DNA of 64,000 nucleotides from Motiliproteus sp. MSK22-1 (lineage in GTDB: Bacteria > Pseudomonadota > Gammaproteobacteria > Pseudomonadales > Balneatricaceae), in contig NZ_MIEQ01000061.1 of the NCBI RefSeq assembly GCF_001968815.1, forward strand, positions 124,001-188,000, in the 5' to 3' direction. Within the stretch, counting starts at the first letter, position 1; every line of letters begins with the position of its first letter. The notes below the pieces were generated by a model. It did no database searches. It was not told the origin of the DNA and saw only the letters and a list, made by a program, of their open reading frames with translations. The position numbers were made by a program, and so were the translations under genes. Below, in pieces: positions 19,676-27,794 of the stretch.

Positions 19676-19692
19676 ATGTAGTAATACTACAT
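19676..19692. promoter_or_regulatory. Candidate operator upstream of aceE (site 2)
   Basis: ATGTAGTAATACTACAT has perfect 7-bp arms around AAT and fits TNGTNNNACNA. Its centre is 72 bp from the centre of the site at 19604-19620. It ends 10 bp before the stop codon of the regulator gene. Confidence 0.6.
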
Positions 19693-19701
19693 TTAGATAA
19701 A

Positions 19702-20463
19702 TTAGCTGGATATGTTTGCCCTACGTAATGATCGTTCGAGCCGGGTTTCTTCTTTGCCGTATTCCAACAACGCCTCCTCCACATAAGCCAGGTGCTCATG
19801 AGCAGCTTGACGTGCCTCCTCCGGATTGCCTGCAAAGATAGCATCCATCAGCACCTTGTGCTGGGCATGAATTTTGGTTCGGTGGCCTGCCTTGGGGTAG
19901 ATATTCGAAAGGTTACTCATAACATTCTTTCGCAACAGACTTAACAACGCCCTCATGGTGTGTAAAAGCACCATGTTGTGCGTCGCACCAGCAATACAGA
20001 GATGAAAATCGACGTCCGCTGCCACTTCTTTCTCAAACTCTTTACTTCGGTGGTAGCCTTCAAGCTCGTCATAATGCTTTCTGATAGCAGCCTTGTCTGC
20101 CTCAGTACTCCGCAGTGCCGCATAGTAAGCAATGACCCCTTCCAGCGCATGACGAAACTCCAGCAAGTCGTACTGAGCCTCAGGGTGAGATGAAAAAAGC
20201 TCCATCAGCGGGTCAGAAAAAGAAGCACCTATTTTTTCAGACACATAGGTTCCGCCGCCCTGCCTGCTCGTCAGCAGCCCTTTGGCCACTAGCTTTTGAA
20301 TGGCTTCACGTAAAGAAGGTCTGGAAACCTCAAACCGCTTGGCAAGATCTCTTTCCGAGGGAAGTCGCTGCCCAGGCTCCAGACTCCCTTCCAGAATCAT
20401 AGTCTCCAACTCTTCCATGATGGCGTCGGAAATTTTCGGTTGTTTCACTCGTCGGTATGTCAT
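19702..20463 (-). CDS. pdhR: GntR/FadR-family regulator, PdhR- or LldR-like
   Basis: 253 residues from ATG at 20463 (MTYRRVKQPKISDAI); GTG 9 bp upstream also opens the frame. The N-terminal winged helix (about 8-75) contains LPSERDLAKRFEVSRPSLREAI, very close to E. coli PdhR, and RQGGGTYV as the wing. The C-terminal FCD domain (about 90-225) has the helical bundle with histidines typical of metal and effector binding (DVDFHLCIAGATHN). PdhR responds to pyruvate and LldR to lactate; position upstream of aceEF favours PdhR. TTGGT-N3-ACCAA sites lie on its promoter side and before the divergent TRAP operon, so it probably represses itself and those genes. Confidence 0.85.
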   Translation of the reverse strand: MTYRRVKQPKISDAIMEELETMILEGSLEPGQRLPSERDLAKRFEVSRPSLREAIQKLVAKGLLTSRQGGGTYVSEKIGASFSDPLMELFSSHPEAQYDLLEFRHALEGVIAYYAALRSTEADKAAIRKHYDELEGYHRSKEFEKEVAADVDFHLCIAGATHNMVLLHTMRALLSLLRKNVMSNLSNIYPKAGHRTKIHAQHKVLMDAIFAGNPEEARQAAHEHLAYVEEALLEYGKEETRLERSLRRANISS

Positions 20464-20480
20464 CTCATTCACACATCAGC

Positions 20481-20495
20481 ATTGGCCTTACCAAA
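20481..20495. promoter_or_regulatory. PdhR/LldR-type operator (imperfect)
   Basis: ATTGGCCTTACCAAA: TTGG and ACCAA arms with one asymmetric position, resembling the E. coli LldR/PdhR operator form. It lies 18 bp before the regulator start, suited to autorepression. Confidence 0.5.
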
Positions 20496-20550
20496 GATAC
20501 CAGATCTCATCTCAATGGCTATACCTGACTAAAATTTTCACCAGAAAACA

Positions 20551-20565
20551 ATTGGTATTACCAAA
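20551..20565. promoter_or_regulatory. PdhR/LldR-type operator
   Basis: ATTGGTATTACCAAA contains the perfect inverted repeat TTGGT-ATT-ACCAA (20552-20564), matching the known PdhR box ATTGGTNNNACCAAT. It lies 70 bp centre-to-centre from the imperfect site at 20481-20495. Confidence 0.7.
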
Positions 20566-20755
20566 AACATCAATAGATTATCCACTTACTAATCCCATCA
20601 GTGATTAAATCAACTGAAAACTCTAAACCTACCTATTATTAAAAGCCTTATTTCAGGGCCGCTTGTCAACAACCTGGTTATTATTTGTTCATTTTTTATC
20701 AAGACGACTTGACATCTTATCCACAGAGAAGATAGTGTAATAACACCCAAGGATA

Positions 20756-20770
20756 ATTGGTATTACCAAT
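20756..20770. promoter_or_regulatory. PdhR/LldR-type operator before the TRAP operon
   Basis: ATTGGTATTACCAAT is a perfect 15-bp palindrome equal to the PdhR box consensus. It lies 121 bp upstream of dctP, where repression of the TRAP operon promoter would occur. Confidence 0.75.
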
Positions 20771-20890
20771 AAACCAAACGGTACTTCGAAGAGCTTTCAT
20801 GATCAGCGTGTTTGATAAACCCGCTTAACAAAGAAAAGAAAGCAATCCGACTCACCACATAAAAAAAACGAAATATCCCGAGGATATAAC

Positions 20891-21967
20891 ATGAAGAAGT
20901 TTGCCAAATCCGCGCTGACAGCCGCTGCAGTAACCGCCGCAACTCTTTCCGTTACAGCCCCTGCCCTTGCTGCCGACAAATTGCTTCTGAAAACTCCAAT
21001 TGCATTTGGTACCCACCTGCCAGCACTGGGAACACCAATAAAGTGGGTTTCCGAGCAGCTGCCAGTGATGAGTGGCGGAAATCTGAAGATGAAAATCTAT
21101 GAGCCGGGAAAGCTTGTTGCTCCTCCTGAAATCCTGGATGCGGTTTCTAGCGGCAAGGTCAACTCTGGTTATGCCACCGCCGGATACTGGCAGGGCAAAA
21201 TGCCTGCAGCAGCGCTGTTTTCTGCAGTACCGTTTGGACCAGAAGCTGGAGAATACCTGGCCTGGATGTTTTACGGTAACGGTCTGAGCCTGTACCAGGA
21301 AATGTATGACAATGCTGGTTACAATGTGAAAGTGCTGCCCTGTGCAATTATCTCTCCTGAAACCTCTGGCTGGTTTGCCAAGCCCATCGAAAAAGTAGAA
21401 GACCTGCAAGGCCTGAACATGCGCTTCTTCGGTCTTGGCGCTAACGTTATGGAAAAATTAGGTGTTGGTACTGTCCAGCTTCCCGGTGGAGAAATCTTTG
21501 GTGCATTAGAGAAAGGTGCCATTGACGCATCTGAATTCTCTCAGCCAGCTATCGATCAGCGCTTAGGCTTCCACAAAATTGTCAAATACAACTATTTCCC
21601 TGGCTGGCATCAGCAGTCCACTGTGTTTGAGCTTCTTGTTAATAAAGAAGCCTGGAAAAAAATGGGTAAAACCAACCAGGCTATCCTGGAAAACACCTGT
21701 AAGGCTTCCATGACAAACTCTATCGCCGAAGGTGAGTCCATGCAGTTTGAAGTGATGAAAAAGGCCGAAGCTAATGGCGTTGAAATCCGCTACTGGAGTG
21801 AAGAAATGCTGGCCACCTTCAAATCCAAGTGGGATGAGGTGGTTGCAGAGAAAAGTCAGGATGCTTTCTTCAAGAAAGTCTATGATGACATGAGCAACTT
21901 CCGTGACGGCTATAATCTGTGGGAAGCAAATGCATTCCTGCCTCGTCCAAAGCCAAACCTGCAATAA
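20891..21967 (+). CDS. dctP: TRAP transporter periplasmic solute-binding protein (DctP)
   Basis: 358 residues, with a Sec signal peptide ending ALA near residue 28. The mature part follows the DctP fold and contains GLNMRFFGLGANVMEKLG (with the ligand-carboxylate Arg), GGEIFGALEKGAIDASEFSQP and the FPGWHQQSTVFELLVNK stretch. These are typical of the TRAP group that binds 2-oxo or 2-hydroxy acids, including lactate and alpha-keto acids. It delivers substrate to DctQM in the inner membrane. The operator upstream and the D-lactate dehydrogenase-like gene downstream support a lactate or pyruvate-type substrate. Exact specificity is inference. Confidence 0.92.
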   Translation: MKKFAKSALTAAAVTAATLSVTAPALAADKLLLKTPIAFGTHLPALGTPIKWVSEQLPVMSGGNLKMKIYEPGKLVAPPEILDAVSSGKVNSGYATAGYWQGKMPAAALFSAVPFGPEAGEYLAWMFYGNGLSLYQEMYDNAGYNVKVLPCAIISPETSGWFAKPIEKVEDLQGLNMRFFGLGANVMEKLGVGTVQLPGGEIFGALEKGAIDASEFSQPAIDQRLGFHKIVKYNYFPGWHQQSTVFELLVNKEAWKKMGKTNQAILENTCKASMTNSIAEGESMQFEVMKKAEANGVEIRYWSEEMLATFKSKWDEVVAEKSQDAFFKKVYDDMSNFRDGYNLWEANAFLPRPKPNLQ

Positions 21968-22083
21968 GCTACAGCCTGAAGTAAGCTAAATAGTACATGC
22001 TCGGTTGCGGGGGGAGCACTCTTCCCCCCGCTTAGTTGCCGAGGTCAGTCTGGTCCGCATCCCACCCGCAAAGGTTTTATCTC

Positions 22084-22611
22084 GTGACTGATAATAACAA
22101 ATCTCTCTCAGTACCCATTTCTGACTCGATTGATGCTTTCATACGTAAAGTAGGACACGGCATTGCTTGGGTATACGTTCTATTGGTCTTGGTCATTATC
22201 ACCCAGGTTATTCTGCGAAAAGGATTCTCCAGCGGCCTTATTGTGCTTGAAGAGCTGCAGTGGCACCTCTACGCCATGGGTGTCATGTTTGGAATTTCCT
22301 ACGCTCAGGTCAATAATGCCCATATTCGAGTAGATCTGTTCTATGGCGGATTTCGCCAGCGAACCAAGTACATAATTGAAATTATTGGAATTATTCTTCT
22401 TGTTCTTCCGTTTATCTATGTGATTTTTTCCCACAGTCTTGATTTTGTTGCTGACTCCTGGCGTATCAATGAGTCATCGTCCTCCCCCTCAGGCCTGCCA
22501 TGGCGTTGGGCCATCAAGTCGGTTATACCAGTCAGTTTCGGCCTTCTCGGCCTGGCGGTGATCTCCCGTCTGATTCGTGACTTTGTGTTGTTAGTTCGGG
22601 GAGAACACTGA
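22084..22611 (+). CDS. dctQ: TRAP transporter small permease (DctQ)
   Basis: 175 residues from GTG at 22084, with AAGG about ten bases upstream; an in-frame TTG at 22036 would add 16 residues of poor quality. Four transmembrane helices are visible, with the DctQ signature EELQWHLYAMGVMFGISYAQVNNAHIRVD between the second and third, including the conserved E and W. It pairs with DctM to form the sodium-dependent membrane unit. The stop overlaps the dctM start by one base (TGATG), so the two are translationally coupled. Confidence 0.9.
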   Translation: MTDNNKSLSVPISDSIDAFIRKVGHGIAWVYVLLVLVIITQVILRKGFSSGLIVLEELQWHLYAMGVMFGISYAQVNNAHIRVDLFYGGFRQRTKYIIEIIGIILLVLPFIYVIFSHSLDFVADSWRINESSSSPSGLPWRWAIKSVIPVSFGLLGLAVISRLIRDFVLLVRGEH

Positions 22612-23996
22612 TGGAAATCAATGAGATTCTAGTCATCGCGATGTTCGCTTCGTTCATCGTTCTACTGTTTACCGGTATCCCTGTCGCATATGTCCTCGGT
22701 GGTATTGGCGTTGCTTTTGCCTTTGCCGGCTATTACACAGACCTTTACATGGACACCATGACCGGCCTGGACTTCACGACTTTGGGCTTGGTCGTTAACA
22801 GACTCTATAAGATCATGGATAACTGGATCCTGGTCGCATTACCGATGTTTATATTCATGGGAATAATGCTGGACAAATCCGGTGTTGCCGAACGCTTAAT
22901 GCTTTCCATGCAAGAGCTGTTTGGTCGCGTTCGCGGAGGCCTTGCCATTACCGTCACGGCGATCGGCATCATACTTGCTGCTTCCACCGGTATTATCGGC
23001 GCCTCTGTTGTGCTGCTTGCAGTCATGTCCCTGCCCTCAATGCTTAAGCAGGGCTACTCAAAACCGTTAGCTTTAGGAACCATAGCCAGCGCTGGTACTC
23101 TGGGTATTCTGATCCCCCCCAGCATCATGTTAGTCATCATGGCAGACCAGCTCGGCTTATCTGTTGGCGATCTGTTTATGGGGGCCGTATTCCCAGGACT
23201 GATTCTTGGTGCAATGTACATTGTCTATATATTGATGGTCGGCTTTCTTAATCCGAAAGCGGCTCCGATACCAGACGATGCCAAACCAATCACTGCACAG
23301 GCTTTTTTTGGAGTATTAAAAGCGGTACTGCCAACATTATTTCTTATCTTTGCTGTGTTAGGTTCTATCTTCGGTGGTATAGCAACTCCGACCGAAGCTT
23401 CAGGGGTGGGTGCTTTAGGCGCAACCTTGTTGGCTGCGTATAACAGAAAGTTCAGCTTCAAAGTGCTGAAAGAAGTCATGCAGGGAACCTACAATACCAC
23501 TGCCTATATTTTTGCCATCTTTATTGGTGCTACCTGCTTCGCGCTGGTACTACGCGAGTTAGGCGGTGACGAACTGATCGAATCTTTCCTTACCGGTTTG
23601 CCATTTGGACCCTACGGGATTATCGCCTTTATCCTTTGTGTGATTTTCCTACTCGGCTTCTTCCTCGACTGGATCGAAATTACACTGATTATTCTGCCGT
23701 TGCTGGCACCGGTGATATCGGCTCTGGGGCTTAATATCGACGGCTATGGTGTAGTGGATAACCCGGAACTTGTCTGGTTTGTAATGTTGGTTGCGATGGC
23801 CTTACAGACATCATTCTTAACCCCTCCGGTTGGCTTCGCCCTGTTCTATCTGAAAGGAGTCTGTCCACCAGATGTCAAACTGTCAGATATCTATAAGGGA
23901 GTTATTCCGTTTATTATTCTGCAGTTACTAGGCTTGCTGATTCTGGTGCTCTGGCCACAGCTGGTTATCTGGCTTCCGGCTGCAGCCTACAGCTAG
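22611..23996 (+). CDS. dctM: TRAP transporter large permease (DctM)
   Basis: 461 residues with about 12-13 transmembrane helices. Family motifs include GIPVAYVLGGIG near the start, ASTGIIGASVVLLAVMSLPSML, LIPPSIMLVIMADQLGLSVGDLFMGAVFPG and FLTPPVGFALFYLKG near the end. It forms the translocation path of the tripartite transporter with DctQ. It is co-transcribed with dctPQ. A hairpin follows the stop. Confidence 0.94.
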   Translation: MEINEILVIAMFASFIVLLFTGIPVAYVLGGIGVAFAFAGYYTDLYMDTMTGLDFTTLGLVVNRLYKIMDNWILVALPMFIFMGIMLDKSGVAERLMLSMQELFGRVRGGLAITVTAIGIILAASTGIIGASVVLLAVMSLPSMLKQGYSKPLALGTIASAGTLGILIPPSIMLVIMADQLGLSVGDLFMGAVFPGLILGAMYIVYILMVGFLNPKAAPIPDDAKPITAQAFFGVLKAVLPTLFLIFAVLGSIFGGIATPTEASGVGALGATLLAAYNRKFSFKVLKEVMQGTYNTTAYIFAIFIGATCFALVLRELGGDELIESFLTGLPFGPYGIIAFILCVIFLLGFFLDWIEITLIILPLLAPVISALGLNIDGYGVVDNPELVWFVMLVAMALQTSFLTPPVGFALFYLKGVCPPDVKLSDIYKGVIPFIILQLLGLLILVLWPQLVIWLPAAAYS

Positions 23997-24022
23997 TAAT
24001 GTCCTTTGACGGTGTTATTAAC

Positions 24023-24042
24023 GGGCGAACCGGTGTTCGCCC
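24023..24042 (+). terminator. Hairpin after dctM
   Basis: GGGCGAAC at 24023-24030 pairs with GTTCGCCC at 24035-24042 around CGGT. The tail TATAATACC is not T-rich, so it may be an attenuating or 3'-protective hairpin separating the TRAP genes from the dehydrogenase. Confidence 0.5.
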
Positions 24043-24140
24043 TATAATACCAATAACAATACCAACAACTGGGCTGTTTAATTAACCAGCAAACAGAGGT
24101 CACCGAAAACAACAGCTAGCGTTCTGACTCACTTTATGAC

Positions 24141-24199
24141 TTGGTAACCAAACGCTACCTAAACAAGACCTCTACTCCGTATACAGAGTATTTGTATAC
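24141..24199. promoter_or_regulatory. Possible operators before the D-lactate dehydrogenase-like gene
   Basis: TTGGTAACCAA at 24141-24151 is an 11-bp palindrome sharing the TTGGT/ACCAA arms of the PdhR box but with a spacer of one base instead of three. GTATAC occurs at 24179-24184 and 24194-24199 with nine bases between. Either could be a control site; neither matches a known operator exactly. Confidence 0.3.
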
Positions 24200-24220
24200 T
24201 GCCTGAATGTGAGAATTCCG

Positions 24221-27103
24221 ATGAGCATCGACTATCAAGAATTTTATTCCCATCTACAGGAGTTCATTCCTGAGCAACGCCTGATTCGCGATCCATTGAG
24301 AACCCTTGCCTACGGAACCGATGCCAGTTTCTATCGACTCATCCCGAAGATTGTAATCCGTGCCGAGTCCAGTGAAGAAGTGGCCGCAATTGTTCGCGGT
24401 GCTCGTCAACGAAGTATTCCCATTACATTCCGCGCAGCTGGCACCAGCCTGTCAGGCCAGGCCATAACTGATTCGGTACTTTTACAGCTCGGAGATGGCT
24501 GGAGAAGCCATACGGTCAATGAGGATGCATCCTTAGTAACCTTGCAACCGGGCGTCATTGGCGGACATGCCAACCGTTTTCTGGCACCTTTTCATAAAAA
24601 GATCGGTCCCGATCCCGCTTCCATCAACACAGCAATGATCGGTGGAATTGCTGCAAATAATGCCAGCGGCATGTGTTGCGGAACCGCTCAGAACAGTTAC
24701 AACACCCTCAGCAGCATGAAGCTCATACTGGCGGACGGCACGGAGCTGGATACTGGTAATGACACCAGTCGGAAGCAATTTGAAGCGTCCCATCAAGGCT
24801 TATTGGATGCTTTACAGGCCCTATCCAGGCAAACCAAAGCCAATAAACCGCTTCACGATCGTATACGTCACAAGTACCGATTAAAAAACACAACAGGCTA
24901 TGCCCTCAATTCATTGGTAGATTTTGAAGATCCCTTCGACATCCTTCAGCATCTGATGATTGGCTCCGAGGGTACTCTGGGGTTCATTTCTGAAATTACT
25001 TATCGCACCGTTGATGAGCATCCGGATAAAGCTTCGGCGATGATTTTCTTCCCCACTGTAGAGATCACCTGCCGTGCGGTTGCTCGACTTAAACAATCTC
25101 CGGTATCCGCCGTCGAACTGATTGATCGCGCAGGCCTGCACTCAGTAGAAAACAAGGAAGGAATGCCATCTTTTATCAAAGAGTTAGGTGAACATGCTGC
25201 CGCATTGCTGGTGGAAACCAGAGGGGACAGCAAAGCAGGGCTATTTCAAAACGTTGAGACTATCCTCAAAGCTCTTGAGGAGTTCGAAACAATCTATCCA
25301 GTTGAGTTTACAGATGATCCTGCGAAGTTTGGTCAGTACTGGGCTATTCGTAAAGGACTGTTTCCCGCAGTCGGAGCCGTTCGCTTAACAGGCACCACGG
25401 TGATTATTGAGGACGTTGCTTTTCCGGTTGAGCAACTGGCAGAAGCAGTCCATGATCTGCACCAGTTATTCAAGCAGTTTCATTATCACGAAGCCTTAAT
25501 TTTTGGTCACGCCCTGGAAGGCAATTTACATTTTGTCTTTACGCAATCATTTGACACTGACGCGGAAGTTCAACGCTATGAGCAACTGATGGATGCCGTT
25601 GCGGACCTCGTGGTGGGAAAATATGATGGTTCTCTTAAGGCAGAGCACGGCACCGGTCGGAATATGGCCCCCTACGTTGAACAGGAATGGGGAGTCGATG
25701 CCTATCAACTGATGTGGGAAATAAAGGAGCTGTTTGACCCACAAAACCTTTTAAATCCCGGTGTACTACTGAATCGCAATAACAAGGTACATCTGGAAAA
25801 TTTAAAACTGATGCCTGCTGCTGATCCTCTTATCGATAAATGTATTGAATGCGGCTTTTGTGAACCAACCTGTCCATCACGGGCGCTAACGCTGACACCA
25901 CGACAACGCATAGTTATTACTCGGGAAATAGCTCGCCTGGAAGCCAGCGGAGAAGACCCTGAGCGACTGCGCGTACTGCAGGAAGATTATCGATATCAAG
26001 GTACTGATACCTGTGCAGCCTGCGGCCTCTGTTCAACAACCTGCCCTGTAGGTATCAACACAGGTGATTTAACCCGGTCTATTCGTAGTCGCCAAAATGC
26101 CAAACATACAGGCAAGGCAAAATGGCTGGCAGAACACTACGGCGGGATCACCAAAACCACCCGTTTGGTCTTTAAAGTGGCCGATGCGACCCACGGCCTG
26201 ATCGGCACAAAAGCAATGACAGCTATTACAGCTACAGCACGTAAATTAACCGGCGGTGCGGTTCAACAATGGCTGCCATCGATGCCCACCGCAGCGCCTG
26301 CAATCAAACCCGGTTCATCTAAGAGTATTAACGCTGAGCAGGCTCCTAAAGTCGTCTATATCCCCAGCTGCGCGAGCCGTACCATGGGGCCTCAGCGAGA
26401 CAGCAGTGAAACCAGAGCCTTGGCGGAGGTTACCGAAGCACTGTTGCTTAAGGCCGGTTTTAACGTGATCTACCCACAAGGGTTAGAAAGCCTGTGTTGT
26501 GGAACACCCTTCCAGAGTAAGGGTATGTTTGAGGCTTCTCAAAGTAAGGCGATGGAGATGGAAAAAGCGCTTCTTGAAGCTTCAAATAATGGCGAATACC
26601 CCATCTATTCGGATACCAGTCCCTGTTCTCTAAAAATGAAAGATGAACTGGACGAGCGCCTTAAGATATACGAATCAATAGAGTTTATTGATACATTCCT
26701 GTTGGACCGATTGATTATAACTCCTTCAGAGGCTCCTATTGCTTTACACATCACCTGCAGTGCAACGCGAATGGCGCTTGGAGAGAAGTTGACCAAAATC
26801 GCCCGAACCTGCGCTAAGCAAGTCATCATTCCCGAGCAGGTTACTTGCTGCGGATTTGCCGGTGATAAAGGTTTCTCAACACCTGAGTTAAATGAATCAG
26901 CCCTGCGTACACTGAAGGGTTCCTTCCCGGAAGAATGCACAGAAGGATTCTCTACAAGCCGCACCTGCGAAATAGGTTTGTCATACCATAGTGGGATAGA
27001 GTATAAATCCATCGTCTACCTTGTTGATCGCTGCTCTCAGCCAAAACTGACTGCAGCTCATACCACCAAGGAGAATGAGCGGTTGCAAACGACAACTGTA
27101 TAA
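24221..27103 (+). CDS. dld: FAD-binding and (Fe-S) oxidoreductase, D-lactate/D-2-hydroxyacid dehydrogenase type
   Basis: 960 residues from ATG at 24221 (MSIDYQEF); GTG at 24209 is an alternative. Residues about 35-220 form the FAD-binding PCMH domain (ITFRAAGTSLSGQA, GPDPASINTAMIGGIAANNASGM). A FAD-oxidase C domain follows to about 520. Two 4Fe-4S motifs are at about 541 (CIECGFCEPTCP) and 597 (CAACGLCSTTCP). Two CCG cysteine-rich motifs are at about 757 (LCCGTPF) and 875 (CCGFAGD). This single-chain layout matches quinone-linked D-lactate dehydrogenases and glycolate oxidase GlcD-GlcF fusions. It lies after the TRAP operon, so oxidation of the imported hydroxy acid to pyruvate is likely. Confidence 0.87.
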   Translation: MSIDYQEFYSHLQEFIPEQRLIRDPLRTLAYGTDASFYRLIPKIVIRAESSEEVAAIVRGARQRSIPITFRAAGTSLSGQAITDSVLLQLGDGWRSHTVNEDASLVTLQPGVIGGHANRFLAPFHKKIGPDPASINTAMIGGIAANNASGMCCGTAQNSYNTLSSMKLILADGTELDTGNDTSRKQFEASHQGLLDALQALSRQTKANKPLHDRIRHKYRLKNTTGYALNSLVDFEDPFDILQHLMIGSEGTLGFISEITYRTVDEHPDKASAMIFFPTVEITCRAVARLKQSPVSAVELIDRAGLHSVENKEGMPSFIKELGEHAAALLVETRGDSKAGLFQNVETILKALEEFETIYPVEFTDDPAKFGQYWAIRKGLFPAVGAVRLTGTTVIIEDVAFPVEQLAEAVHDLHQLFKQFHYHEALIFGHALEGNLHFVFTQSFDTDAEVQRYEQLMDAVADLVVGKYDGSLKAEHGTGRNMAPYVEQEWGVDAYQLMWEIKELFDPQNLLNPGVLLNRNNKVHLENLKLMPAADPLIDKCIECGFCEPTCPSRALTLTPRQRIVITREIARLEASGEDPERLRVLQEDYRYQGTDTCAACGLCSTTCPVGINTGDLTRSIRSRQNAKHTGKAKWLAEHYGGITKTTRLVFKVADATHGLIGTKAMTAITATARKLTGGAVQQWLPSMPTAAPAIKPGSSKSINAEQAPKVVYIPSCASRTMGPQRDSSETRALAEVTEALLLKAGFNVIYPQGLESLCCGTPFQSKGMFEASQSKAMEMEKALLEASNNGEYPIYSDTSPCSLKMKDELDERLKIYESIEFIDTFLLDRLIITPSEAPIALHITCSATRMALGEKLTKIARTCAKQVIIPEQVTCCGFAGDKGFSTPELNESALRTLKGSFPEECTEGFSTSRTCEIGLSYHSGIEYKSIVYLVDRCSQPKLTAAHTTKENERLQTTTV

Positions 27104-27129
27104 ACAGTGCAATATTAAGGAGCGCGCGA

Positions 27130-27609
27130 ATGTCACTGCCTGAAGTTAAAACTATTCTTTACACTACCTCCCTGAGCAAGCACACACGCCCAGTGTTCCG
27201 CCAGGCAATAAAACTGGCAAGCCTTTATCAAGCCAAGATCGTCATGTTGCATGTTGTCGAGCCCATTGGCGAAATGGGTCATGCCCTGATTGAAAACTAT
27301 TTACCAGAAGACCTGGTCAAGAAAATGCACGACGAAGGTATTGAAAACATAAAGACCACCATGAAAGAACGTGTGGTTAAATTCTATGAAGATGAACTCA
27401 GCGCATTAAACACAGGGCTTACTCTGGACATTGAACAGGTCGTTGCTGAAGGCAATCACACAGACTCCATTGTCGGTGCCGCGAAACAATTTGGTGCAGA
27501 TCTTATTGTCATGGGCTCGCACAATACCCTTGGCCGCAGCAGCAATACCACCAGGCAAGTAATCAAATACGCTAAACTTCCGGTTCTGGTCGTACCAACC
27601 GAGGGCTAA
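27130..27609 (+). CDS. Universal stress protein, UspA family
   Basis: 159 residues with an AAGGAG ribosome binding site at 27117-27122. The Usp fold is recognised from ILYTTSLSKHTRPVFRQAIKLA at the start, VMLHVVEP, and the nucleotide-binding C terminus GADLIVMGSHNTLGRSSNTTRQVI with the G-2x-G-9x-G(S/T) type spacing. Such proteins bind ATP and respond to stress or energy state. It follows the dehydrogenase by 26 bp and is probably co-transcribed with it. The exact role is unknown. Confidence 0.88.
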   Translation: MSLPEVKTILYTTSLSKHTRPVFRQAIKLASLYQAKIVMLHVVEPIGEMGHALIENYLPEDLVKKMHDEGIENIKTTMKERVVKFYEDELSALNTGLTLDIEQVVAEGNHTDSIVGAAKQFGADLIVMGSHNTLGRSSNTTRQVIKYAKLPVLVVPTEG

Positions 27610-27671
27610 CCTCTGTTTGGATTGCCAAGGAGTGCGATTCACAAAAAACGGTACGATCCAAGCAGTGTCAA

Positions 27672-27715
27672 CCAGATGTAGCTCTCATTTAAGCTGCATC
27701 TGGAGTGACATTTTC
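27672..27715 (+). terminator. Probable terminator after uspA-family gene
   Basis: CCAGATGTAGCT at 27672-27683 pairs with AGCTGCATCTGG at 27692-27703 (12 bp, one T-G wobble), followed by AGTGACATTTTC. The T-run is short, so efficiency is uncertain. Confidence 0.5.
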
Positions 27716-27794
27716 GACAGCCAACATCATTTCAATTCAGGTTTGTCAGCAATAGCAAACCCAACCAACCGCCATATACCGGGGCAATTATCAG

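Larger units (their letters stand above)
20464..20890. other. Divergent control region, regulator gene and TRAP operon
   Basis: 427 bp holding the promoters of the GntR regulator (leftward) and dctP (rightward). Three TTGG-type palindromes are listed separately, two near the regulator and one 121 bp before dctP. No gene is visible inside. Confidence 0.6.
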
